Source: Nemertoderma westbladi
Lineage: Eukaryota > Xenacoelomorpha > Nemertodermatida > Nemertodermatidae
DNA length: 43,249 nt
Direction of reading: 5' to 3'
Assembly (NCBI GenBank): GCA_032718475.1
Contig: JAUCBJ010005838.1
Coordinates: forward strand, 1 to 43,249
The notes beneath the pieces were generated by a model. It saw nothing but the letters and a program-made list of their open reading frames with translations, was not told the origin of the DNA and made no database searches. The position numbers and the translations under genes are program-made. This document shows positions 29,461 through 38,620 of this stretch, piece after piece; within the stretch, counting starts at the first letter, position 1, and every line of letters starts with the position of its first letter.

Positions 29461-31146
29461 TTGGGGAAGGCGCCAAAGACCGAATACAACAGGCCTAAAC
29501 CCGAACATAATCCTGCAGATCCATTCCCGAGAGTAAGACAGTTGCTACCACACGCGGCCACACAGGGGGCTACAAGCCCACAGTTAGCTGGGAGTAGGGC
29601 CACACCGTGGCAGGGACAGAAAGAAAATAACAACACAAATAAGCATAATCCCAACATACCCAGTAGGCCGAGTCCAGATAACCAAAACACTAAATCGGTA
29701 GATATAAACCTACGCGCGATACGTGAGGGACTATACAGGGAACGCTATAATCCAGGATTCGAATGTCAATTACATCAGGACGGAACCCATAAGACCATGA
29801 GTTGTAAGCACTGGCAAGCGTTGCCCAAACAAGATCATATAGCCTACACAGACGCAAACGGACTATGTCATCATTGTGTGGTAGAAGGACACAGATCCGG
29901 AGAGTGTAGAGAAACAGCAATCGGAGACGATGAGACTGGAGGCCAAACAATGGCTACAAGCACCACAGGAGTAAGGAAAAAGAGGAAAGTACTACTCGGG
30001 GTAGTACCAGTGAAGATATCAGGAAAGGGCGGTCGATCAGTAACGACATTAATGCTGGTCGACAGCGGAGCAGCCTTCACGCTGGTGGAGAATTGGGTGG
30101 CCGAAGAGATAGGGCTAAAGACGAGGCCGAATAGGATGGCGGTAACTACCGTCTCAAGTAAGGATGAGGTCCTGGAGATGAGGACGGGGCGGTGCAAGAT
30201 AGCAGCGATAGCACCGGGATGCGATTATGGGGCGACGATCGACCCCATCCACGTGATAGAATCGATAAATATCAACGCCAGGCGACCAACCAACATTGAA
30301 GTCGAACAATATAGATTCCTGGACAGTATCGATTTCTCAATACCAGAGGTGGACGTTAGGAAGGTATCCATTATAGTAGGAATGGACTGCCCGACGGCCC
30401 ACGAGAGAATGCAGACGGTCTTCGGCGAAGACAGACAGCGGGATCCGACGGCGATCCTCACGCCGTTCGGATGGACGCTTAGCGGCCCAGTTAAAACCAA
30501 GATTCCATCCAGGGTGACAGAGACATCAGGGTGCATGTTACCAGGCACCGTAGACGCAGAGGACGAAGAGAAGAAACCGGAGATGGTAGATGAGCCAGAC
30601 GGGGAAGTAACAGTAGGAGAGTGGGCGGAGGAGAATGGATTTGACGTGGAAGACTTAGAGGCAATGAGATGGAACAAGGGTCCCAGCAAGTATTGGTATG
30701 GGGATGGAGAGGAGCAGACGGCTAGATGTCCGGAGGACAACCCGGAGGAGCGGACGGCGAGATGTCCGGAGGACAACAGTCTGGGGGAGTGTCCGGAGGA
30801 GTGTTCGGAGGAGTGTCCGGAGGAGTGTCCAGAGGAGTGTCCGGAAGAGACGCCGGTCCGGTTGAAAGGCATACCGACAAGGGGGAGGTCGAGTAAGAAG
30901 ACAGGATGGAAAGGGATAGGATTACTATTGTCCGTTCTGTTTTATCTATTCTTCCGATTTCTTTTCATTCTACCGCCAGGAGACGATCAGATGAAGGGTG
31001 GCATTTTACTGCCAGGAAATGAGGAAATTAAGAAGGCGGCTGAGAGACCCGACTTTAGGGTGGCAGAAGAGGGAGAAGCAATTCCTAGAGGATTGGAATT
31101 GGCGAAGAGAGGGTGGCGAAGAATAAGAGGACGTATAGGGGGGTAG
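29461..31146 (+). CDS. Element A protease ORF with a C-terminal Cys-repeat and hydrophobic segment
   Basis: 561 open codons; there is no ATG at the very start, and coding runs in from the previous frame after the TAG that ends 29450. A Pro/Asn-rich linker is followed by a Cys/His region (C-x9-C and CHHCVVEGHRSGEC, a C-x2-C-x4-H-x4-C knuckle, residues about 139-150). The aspartic protease has LMLVDSGAAFTLV at about 196-208, then a DUF1758-like region to GWTLSG near 341. Where element B continues into reverse transcriptase, this ORF has an acidic stretch, repeated C-P-E-E units (about 440-462) and one strongly hydrophobic segment (GLLLSVLFYLFFRFLFILPP, about 482-501), then a basic tail and stop. 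Cleavage of gag is the expected job; the hydrophobic end suggests membrane attachment. Confidence 0.75.
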   Translation: MGKAPKTEYNRPKPEHNPADPFPRVRQLLPHAATQGATSPQLAGSRATPWQGQKENNNTNKHNPNIPSRPSPDNQNTKSVDINLRAIREGLYRERYNPGFECQLHQDGTHKTMSCKHWQALPKQDHIAYTDANGLCHHCVVEGHRSGECRETAIGDDETGGQTMATSTTGVRKKRKVLLGVVPVKISGKGGRSVTTLMLVDSGAAFTLVENWVAEEIGLKTRPNRMAVTTVSSKDEVLEMRTGRCKIAAIAPGCDYGATIDPIHVIESININARRPTNIEVEQYRFLDSIDFSIPEVDVRKVSIIVGMDCPTAHERMQTVFGEDRQRDPTAILTPFGWTLSGPVKTKIPSRVTETSGCMLPGTVDAEDEEKKPEMVDEPDGEVTVGEWAEENGFDVEDLEAMRWNKGPSKYWYGDGEEQTARCPEDNPEERTARCPEDNSLGECPEECSEECPEECPEECPEETPVRLKGIPTRGRSSKKTGWKGIGLLLSVLFYLFFRFLFILPPGDDQMKGGILLPGNEEIKKAAERPDFRVAEEGEAIPRGLELAKRGWRRIRGRIGG

Positions 31147-32273
31147 TGGGAGAGTGCCTACTGGAAGAAGGGGCACCTTAGAGTTTAGTCGTCCAATATT
31201 TTGGACTGAGGGGGGTGGGAATGAGGGCGAGACGCCCTTCCCATGCACAAAATAATTATTTAAATAAAATAATAAAAATAATTAAATAATTAAATAAGAA
31301 GAAAGTTAGGAAGTAATAGTTAGTAGAAGATAGTAAGTAGAAAGTTAGAAGTATGAAAGTTAGTAGAAGATAGTAAGAAGTTAGTAGTCAGATAGTTAGT
31401 AGTTAGAAGATAGTAAGTAGTAGTCAGAAAATTAGTTAGAAAGTTAGTATGAAGATAGAAGTCGGCGGGTATAGGGAGTGTGGTATATAGACATACCACG
31501 GGAGTAGAGGGGTACGTGGTACAGTTAGAAGTCGGCGGGTAAGGGAGTGCGGTATATTAACATGCCACGAGTAGTAGTAGAGGGGTTGTGGGCACCGTAA
31601 GCGGCACGTAGAAAGTAGTAGTAGAGTGGTTGTGGGCACCGAAAGCACCACGTAGATGGAGGTAGTAACAGAGTGGTTGTGGGCACCAAAAGCGCCACGT
31701 AGTTAGAAGTGTTGGTAGAGTTAGAGAGTTCTAGTTAGGAGTTAGAGAGTTAACAGAGTTAGGAGTTAGTTAGAGTTAGTAGAGTTAAGAGTTAGTTAAA
31801 GTTAGTAGAGTTAGAGAGCTAGTTAGAGTTAGTAGTAAGTAGTAAGTAAGTAAGTAGTAAGAGAGTTAGATAGTGAAGAAGTAAGTAAGTAGATAGAATG
31901 ATAGCACAGGGGTAACATAAGAGATTTAGCACCTTTGAATGCGAGAGAGAGTGCAGACGAGTGCGATCAAGGTGTGGGGAGAGAGCAGACTGGAGTTAGA
32001 GTGGAGCAGAGAGAGATTAAGATAGAGTTAGAGTGAGAAGTTAGAGTTTGAGTGAGAGAGCTTTTAAAAATTGTGTGAGAGAAATCCACAATTGTCTCAA
32101 ACCGAGACGCCAGATGTCTTGGTGCAACATAGGTTGCTTTTGCACCAAGAAGGGGTAGTAACATCATACCCAGAGGGAGCGGCCTGGAAAGCCGACTCCA
32201 AGTAAGAAAACTCCACCCCACACCCGATAGTAGATCGGGTTCCAGCAGAATTGAAGCGCACTCATAGAGGTTG
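31147..32273 (+). other. Non-coding 3' region of element A with minisatellites
   Basis: No protein. From about 31280 to 31440 and 31700 to 31900 the sequence is a purine-rich GTTAGTAGA/GATAGTAAG repeat. Two units at about 31458-31570 contain small hairpins (GTGGTA...TACCAC and a variant). Three units of about 50 bp with GGTTGTGGGCACC and CCACGTAG lie at about 31580-31702. A further inverted repeat, ACCCGAT/ATCGGGT, is near 32222-32240. Confidence 0.75.
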
Positions 32274-32311
32274 ATGCTATCTTCTCACCGGGAAGATAGC
32301 ATGGAGGGGAG
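32274..32311 (+). promoter_or_regulatory. Hairpin plus polypurine tract before element A 3' LTR
   Basis: An 11-bp perfect stem, ATGCTATCTTC / GAAGATAGCAT (32274-32284 and 32292-32302), with a 7-nt loop ends directly at GGAGGGGAG (32303-32311), the polypurine tract that abuts the LTR. The tract position is as expected for plus-strand priming; the adjoining hairpin is unusual. Confidence 0.75.
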
Positions 32312-32903
32312 TGTGAGCGGATTCAATTCCGCCTCACATAACCCCCATAAAGTTGGGAAGTGGCGCCTTTAAGCAATATTGGGGAGTACGAGGTTGATTA
32401 CAGACAACCTCGTATCACCCCCAATAACGGGGACAACACACAGCCCCAAAGAGCCACACAAAAGAGGTTATAGGTCAAACCTCTTGGGAGAGGGAAAGTA
32501 ACAGCAGCGGGGGGGAAGCACTCCCACAGAGGTGGAGGCGAGAAGTGGGATAACAACCAATGGGAGAGGAGAGCATCCACTAGGTACAGAGGCCAAGATA
32601 CTGTAAGATTAGCCAATGTATATATTATATTGCATGCAGTGAAGTTATTCAGTTATTCCATTCATTAGTGCAGTTAGGTGACATTTTCGTTCCGTCACCG
32701 TCATTACCGGTCAGTAGCATCTATATTACTTAACTTATCTTATTACCGTCACCCAGTCAACTGTGCTATTATATCTCATTGCCGTATATCAATCAACCTG
32801 TAACAGCATATCAATATCAGAACAACAAACTATTATCTTCTTTCACAACGAGCGGCGACGCGTAACGAAAACAAACCGGTCGGGATCCCCTGATCCCGTC
32901 ACA
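32312..32903 (+). repeat. Element A 3' LTR (592 bp, intact)
   Basis: Uninterrupted copy that shows what the 5' LTR looked like before element B inserted. Promoter words CCAAT 32613, TATATATTATAT from 32619 and TCAGTT 32649. Ends in TCACA and is followed by CTCGC. Confidence 0.95.
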
Positions 32904-33290
32904 CTCGCCGCAACGTCCAGACGGGCCTCCGGGTCTACCGATCTCAGATCTCAGGCGGAATGACTCGCCCTCGATCGGCTGGAGATGGGGTTCCACCTCG
33001 ACGTCATGTGCGACCTCGCTGAGGATTGGATAGGCTCCCATAGGGCAGTGAAGGGAGTGGGAGATGGTGAATACAGCACCACAGGAGCAGTTGGCGGGCA
33101 GCCTCGGGGGCTCCCACCCAAATCGCAGACACAACGCATCCCAGAAAGCGGATTTGTGTAGGGAAAAGTTGTATCTGGAAATGGGTAGGGCCAAGAGCCA
33201 TGCCGATGCTCCACGCTCCTTCGCCAGTGTCCGATGGTAGAGGGCGTCTCCGGACAGTTGAGCATCAACCGCCGCACATCGAGTCTTCAC
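32904..33290 (-). pseudogene. Retroelement polyprotein C-terminus, upstream half (split by element A)
   Basis: The minus-strand reading from 33290 holds GASAWLLALPISRYNFSLHK, DALCLRFGWEPP, a metal-binding-like C-S-C...H...C cluster (CSCGAVFTISHSLHCPMG) and VEPHLQPIEGE. A one-base shift near 32935-32950 moves the frame just before element A. The domain then continues at 10814 on the other side of the insertion, in frame when one target duplication is counted. I know this order from polyproteins of invertebrate retroelements, but the exact clade is uncertain. The reverse transcriptase part was not found upstream. Confidence 0.7.
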
Positions 33291-33314
33291 AGCCTCATCC
33301 TGCTCCTTCGGATC

Positions 33315-33719
33315 TCACGCAGGATGGTCTGCTGTGTTGTACGAGTGGCTGGCTAGTCTAGTTACTTGCCTCAGATTCACCAATGGCTTTGTTGGTCGGG
33401 GTGGAACATGAGAGTAGCCTCCAACTCCAGAATCCCTCTCCCCCTCACAATCTGGCCTCCGTGGTGACCCAGGGTTTGGGCCAGAAAGGTCATCAGGAAA
33501 GGGACTCAAAGAATTGTTTGCCGCTCTCTCTCCAGTAGGGGGTGAGACAGGCAGCCGGTCAGGAGATAACTGACACCTGTGAGGCCGATTGTGTCCAGTC
33601 ATTCCACTGGCCTCTAGTGGCTGGACCTCCGCATTACTAATGTAATCCATAGTGGGGGTTGGGTGGTGCTTTTTCGCCGAGTCAGCTCTCGGGGCAAATA
33701 CCACACCCTGGTTTGCCAT
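33315..33719 (-). CDS. Pro/Ser/Arg-rich ORF, 134 residues, doubtful
   Basis: Opens at 33719 on the minus strand and ends 24 bases before the polyprotein remnant at 33290. The sequence is low-complexity (Pro, Arg, Ser, Gly) with no domain, and coding quality is unclear. It may be a linker or N-terminal region of the same old element, with the polymerase deleted between, or a chance ORF in GC-rich element DNA. Confidence 0.25.
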   Translation of the reverse strand: MANQGVVFAPRADSAKKHHPTPTMDYISNAEVQPLEASGMTGHNRPHRCQLSPDRLPVSPPTGERAANNSLSPFPDDLSGPNPGSPRRPDCEGERDSGVGGYSHVPPRPTKPLVNLRQVTRLASHSYNTADHPA

Positions 33720-34800
33720 TCCACAGGGTGGGTGTCGCAGTGGAGTCAGATATGAGGCCCATCACCCATATCTACTCTCGCGCACATGACCCACCATTGG
33801 CTGTGCAGCTCATCTGCTGGGTCATGCCCTGTACCCCTGCTGCCAGGTGCAGGTCGCAGTGAAGTGCACTCAGAGTGGACATGAGAACACTCTACTCCTG
33901 ACCAGCCATTGGTAGATCACCATCTGCCTAGCCAGGCCATATACCCCAGCAGCCAAGTATATGGGTCCTTAATCCAGGACCAAGGGCATCCTTATCCCAG
34001 AACGAAGGGGGTCCTAGTTACAGGACCAGATTTGCCCTAGTAAGAGGGTCTATGCAGCTACAGGTGGCCCCTCCTTTATGCTGCATGGAGGTGGCAAGTT
34101 TTCTTGATCAATGACCTAGAATATGACCTGACCTGAGGGTGTGACCATGTAACAGTAGCGACTAAGGCTACAGGATAATTTTAAGCAATAATAAAGCGGC
34201 CTCGGAGGGAAACCAATCCAGATATTGGCAAGCCAAGAACAACAATGGTAGATTCGGTCGATATAGAACTACCGAATCTACCACAAGGAAGGGAAAGTAT
34301 CTCACCCAATAAACCTCACGGGAAGCTTATAGGTTAATATAGAACATTATTGTGTGCTAGCAGAGATAGGGCCACGCTTGGCAGCTGAACACTAACAGCT
34401 GACTCAGACGCTGGGCCAATCACAGCCTCGGTTTGAGAAGCCAGTAGCATATTGGGTATAACTATTTAAACCCGTGAAATACCTTTATTAGTTCAGTTGT
34501 GTGCAAGCATGGTATCAGATGGATAGGGTGTGTTAGTGAAATTAGTTCCGGTCAACTTTAGTACGTTATCAATATCAGTTAGTGCAATATCAAGGTGGCA
34601 ATTTAACATCAGTAAATTCTATTAGCGATCAATATATATTATAGTCCATTGAAACCTCAGACTTTTAACCACTGTATACTCACGTCTGGCTGTCTGGCAG
34701 GCCGTGTAGAGACGCACACTTTCACACGCTTACGGCACGGCGCGCAGAGGCACAACTCTACCGTAACATGCCGTCTTCTTTAAGATAGCTCCTTTACTAA
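33720..34800. other. GC-moderate non-coding stretch, probable old element sequence
   Basis: No protein. Partial internal repeats occur at 33720-33850 (CATGACCCACCATTGGCTG and GGTCATGCCCTGTACCCC-like words) and 33890-34060 (repeated CCAGGACC/TACAGGACC words). An inverted pair GGTAGATTCGGT / ACCGAATCTACC lies at 34247-34282. The right part contains a promoter-like block (34416-34499) and may be an LTR whose ends could not be fixed. Confidence 0.45.
34416..34499 (+). promoter_or_regulatory. Pol II core promoter-like block, possibly of an unassigned LTR
   Basis: CCAAT at 34416, TATTTAAA at 34463 and the initiator-like TCAGTT at 34493 lie in order, with 30 bases from TATA box to initiator. The arrangement mirrors that of the element A LTR although the sequences differ. 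No matching second LTR was found in the window. Confidence 0.4.
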
Positions 34801-35096
34801 TACCAAATAAACAGATGGTTGCATCGCAACCACACAGAGCGTGGAGCACAAGGAGCTGACTAATTTAAACTCCCAAGACATTGTCGAAGTCGCGATATAT
34901 CCCTGGTTTTCTGTTTCGCATTTCGTTTCTCTGCCTGTAAGTAAACTTGTATCTCGTAGGTTCATTTCCTCTATGAATTCCACTCTCGCACCAGGTATCC
35001 CATCTATCCTACGCTCCTGGTATGCATTGCTTTGTGGTCGCGTTTCCATATCCATCAATAAATAAAAACTACATGGGAGTTTGAGTAGCGTTTAAC

Positions 35097-35279
35097 CTAT
35101 TTCACATAGCTGTTAGCAACATCTGCAAAGCTTTGCAGCTTTTCCCATGTCAGAGTATGACTCCGCTCTTCTGGGAGGGCTTCAAGCTGAGCCTTCACAT
35201 GCGCACGTATTCGACCATATTGGTCGAACAGTGATGATGGATGGCTGGCTAACTCATATTGTAAAATACCTCTGGAATT
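35097..35279 (-). CDS. Possible terminal exon, 60 residues, minus strand
   Basis: On the minus strand a pyrimidine-rich stretch and TTTCAGGGTAACAG precede 35279, giving two possible splice acceptors; only the second leaves the frame open, because the first leaves an in-frame TAA. The 60 codons to TAG at 35097-35099 look like real protein: LASHPSSLFDQYGRIRAHVK, then a helical, charged end with LTWEKLQSFADVANSY. Related P-S-L-F-D phrases occur in proteins of DNA transposons, but I cannot assign a family. Upstream exons were not found. The minus ORF just downstream (34780-35058) has no recognisable domain and was not called. Confidence 0.35.
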   Translation of the reverse strand, partial: NSRGILQYELASHPSSLFDQYGRIRAHVKAQLEALPEERSHTLTWEKLQSFADVANSYVK

Positions 35280-35743
35280 CTGTTACCCTGAAAAATGATA
35301 ACCAGTTTAAGAAATGATATTCAGAATGAGAAAAAAAACAATCACTTTCTATGGTAACAGGAAATGCGTACTAAGGGTCAATTTACAAAAAATAAACGCC
35401 TATCAGCCTATTGAGATTATAAAAACAGCACCAAATAATAAACTACAAAATTAAAGCTAATTATTATAAAGTGATCAATTGATATGTATTTATGAACAAT
35501 GAAAAGATTTGGTAGATCTAATTACAAATATTTAGGATTTTACTTGCTCCACTGTAATTCGGAGCAACTTGATAGACGTATTTTCTAGACAAGGTCGCTT
35601 TGAGTTGTGGCGTTCGGTTCCTTTGTTTATTGTTTATTTATAGTAGTCCTTGAGTAAAGGTAAATAAATATTGCCAACAAACATGAACCCAAATCTGAAG
35701 TCTGAAAGACAGTACGGCAGAACCGTTAAGGTACGGTAAATTG

Positions 35744-35925
35744 GGGGAAAGGGGCAGGTTACAGAGGCGGGATTTTCTAACCAAAACAATAAACAGTCGC
35801 TTTACAAAATGAAGGAAAGGAGCAGGTTACAGAGGCGGGCCTTTCTAACCAAAACAATAAACAGTCACTTTACCAAATCAGGGAAAGGAGCAGGATACAG
35901 AGGCGGGATTTTCTAACCAAAACAA
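35744..35925. repeat. 67-bp tandem repeat, about 2.7 copies
   Basis: Units start near 35744, 35812 and 35879 with GGAAAGG(G/A)GCAGG and continue through ACAGAGGCGGG and TTCTAACCAAAACAATAAAC. A lone diverged copy is at about 160-215, so the family is dispersed in this genome. Confidence 0.9.
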
Positions 35926-36086
35926 CCGGTCAGCCGGTAGGCCTACCATAGTACCGTATTTAAATGGTAGGCTACACAGTAGGCCTACATAGCAGTACCG
36001 GTGCCGGTACCGGTACTAAAATACCTAAAATACCTGCTTTATACCTACATCTGTACATGCAATACTGCAAAATAGTGCTCTATATA

Positions 36087-36282
36087 CTAATACCGGTACT
36101 GATAGCCTGAGAGAACAGCAGTAGAGAAACCGGTAGCATGGAACCTAACGGTAAATTTCTGGAGGACATAAAAAGTAAAAAAAAACTAATACCGGTACTG
36201 TGATTGCCTGAGAGAACAGCAGTAGAGAAACCGGTAGCATGGAACCTAACGGTAGATTTCGGGAGGACATAAAAAGTAAAAT
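36087..36282. repeat. 98-bp tandem duplication
   Basis: Two copies start at 36087 and 36185 with ACTAATACCGGTACTG and share CTGAGAGAACAGCAGTAGAG and GGAGGACATAAAAAGTAAAA with few differences. Confidence 0.9.
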
Positions 36283-36348
36283 AAAAAGGACAAAAAAAGG
36301 ATTTAAACGGACAATAAAAATTATTGCGGATCCTAACTACGTAGGTGA

Positions 36349-36490
36349 ACTTAGATCCTAACTAGGTGCAAACTTAGATCCCATATTATGCTATTAAAAG
36401 CCTTTGGTAATCATCATGCTAGCCGCGAAGCGAACTTAGATCCCACGTTGTTATCAAAGCGAACTTAGATCTTAGGTGGACTTAGATCCC
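36349..36490. repeat. Five ACTTAGATC words in 140 bp
   Basis: Occurrences near 36349, 36372, 36434, 36463 and 36480, mostly followed by CC and preceded by GA or CA. Spacing is irregular, so this may be a decayed satellite or clustered binding sites. Confidence 0.75.
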
Positions 36491-38620
36491 AATTTAGACA
36501 AACAGGAAACATTATTCGAATACGCGTAGGTATGCATACGCCTATGTCAAATCGCTCAATGTAATGTATAGGTACGTGGATACGTACGCACATACGTGGA
36601 TACGAACGGCATACGTTGAAAAGTAAAACTCAATTCTGTATGTACCATTACAGGACCTATGTTCGATGACTGTGAGTACTGCAGTACTGTACTGTAACAG
36701 TGTTGGCTTATGGAAAGTATTATTAAAATGAAAGTAAAATACAATCTGAACGTAATTTGTACCGGTATTTGATTACTACAAGCAGACAAGGCAAATGTTT
36801 AAAGAAGATGCATGGAACCAGAAAATGTTTGTGTAAAAATGTAAAATTATTACTAATGAAGTACAATTTCCTCCGAATAATTGGGTAGGCGAGACCCACG
36901 TTTGGGTAGGCCTGTAGGCGGCGCCTACCTTCACCTTATATACTGGCTACGGGCCTGTGTCCAGTATCAGTGTAATCGTGGCCTTTTTTCATTTTTAATA
37001 TTAATGATACCGGTACCGGTAGTTACTGAGTTATCCCAACGATAGGATTCTACAAATCCAGGATTCTCCAATTAATTTATACAGAATTTTATGGCGATTC
37101 TAATGGTCAGATGGCTGAATGCTGGAATGGTGAATGGCATACCAGAAGCCTAATTTATACTGTAGCTGTATAGAATGCCAATGTCTGGCTGTCTGAATGT
37201 ATAAAATTTCACTGCCGATTTTCAAATGAAATTTAGCATTGTTTTCTATGGCGAAATTTCACTCTCGGTTCTCGGACACATTCTGCTGTTCTGACTTTAG
37301 GCCTAATCTGTAGCCTAAATTGTAAATTGGATAAATTGTTACCAGTCAGCCAGTGTCCCTAGTTCCTGCCTGTAGTAACTACTATCGGCTCATCGGTACA
37401 ATATTACGTAGGTACGTATGACAGTATGACAGTATGACGTAAATTCCACATTCGGCTCTCGGCTGTTCAGTGTTCTACGGCATACGGTACGCGGGCACCC
37501 GGTAACTGACTAATTACATAATACAGTAATGTTGCTAATGCAAATGCTGTAATGGTTTGGAATTGCAAAGCTATACAGTTGTACTGCTATAGCTGTATAG
37601 GCCTACATGCGTAGGCCTTATTATTTGAGATGGATTGATTGGCTGATTGGTTTCAATGAATTTTGAAGACATTGTTGCTGCTGCAATCCGGTGACGTTCT
37701 ACTGTTCTAACGTTTATTTATATCATCAGAACAAATCATACCGGTATGCCAATGCCACAAAAGACAACGCAGTGCAGATGTGCGTTAGGCCTAATTGGTA
37801 AGTACAGAAGTCAGTAAGTAAAGTGTGTGCGCGATAACATTTCTCAAATACAGACATAATGTAGCAAAACGACTTGTTGTGTTGACTCTGTGGGCCTATG
37901 TTGTGGAGACAAAATTCAATTCGCCAAAAATCATAATTAGCTCTTTCAAGTTGTTTACGCGATGTTTAACTACGTTTATTTTTATAATTATTGCCCTCGC
38001 TTTCTATAGTCAGGAAATATTTCACTCATGTCGGTTGTCGCTGTCGGTACCGTAACGCCTGAGCGCTCTATAGACTCTATATTTTATAAACATCTTTTGA
38101 CATTTTTTAGATACGGAATCTACAGACGAAGGCGGTTCGAATTAAATCTAGATCACATTCCATCCAAAGACGAAAAATAACACTGACGGAGGTTGTAAGT
38201 TTTGCTGAATAGATATTTTAAACACCCCGTAAATAATTTGAAAATTGAAAAATCCGACCAGGCCATCAGTAAGAAAAGGTGTCGAAGTCGAAAGTCTTGC
38301 TTTAAAAAAAGTTTTTATATATCAAGGGTGATTAGTAATTAGGTTGACAATCCAATAATCACCATGTCCTGGAATATAGTGTCTTTATATACAAAAGTCA
38401 AAGCACAAAATACATATACTCTTTAATTCGGACTAGCCGACAATACGGTCAATAAAATTTACAACATACATTTACAATTAATTCACAATGAAAGTAGATT
38501 AATCACGACATAGAGCGTGAAATGAATAAAACCAATTGAATTAAAGTTATTGAATATTCCGAATAAAATGATGTGGCTAAAAAAGCAGTAAAAATCGATC
38601 TAAAACCGATTAAAATACGA
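36491..38620. other. Intergenic sequence, no gene seen
   Basis: AT-rich with many ACCGGT and TAGGCCTA palindromes, short CTGTA repeats and a patch of repeated ACGTATGACAGTATGAC near 37410. The 76-codon hydrophobic plus-strand ORF at 37825-38055 has no start context or family and was left out. The region just left of 38621 may be the 3' untranslated end of the LINE that follows. Confidence 0.55.

Larger units (their letters stand above)
10815..32903 (+). mobile_element. LTR element A: BEL/Pao-type gag-protease element without polymerase
   Basis: It is bounded by 592-bp LTRs (10815-11081 plus 25498-25822, and 32312-32903) beginning TGTGAG and ending TCACA, with a 5-bp target duplication. The interior (25823-32311, once element B is excluded) encodes a broken BEL-type gag with a DUF1759-like capsid region and an intact ORF holding a zinc-finger-like region, an aspartic protease and a hydrophobic C-terminus. 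No reverse transcriptase, RNase H or integrase remains. I count about 14 differences between the LTRs (2.4%). Element B sits in its 5' LTR. It is inferred to be non-autonomous. Confidence 0.85.

Noticed and set aside
34780-35065. Overlapping ORFs of 92 (minus) and 74 (plus) codons
   Set aside because: No recognisable domain, no splice context, and both strands are open, so neither can be preferred.
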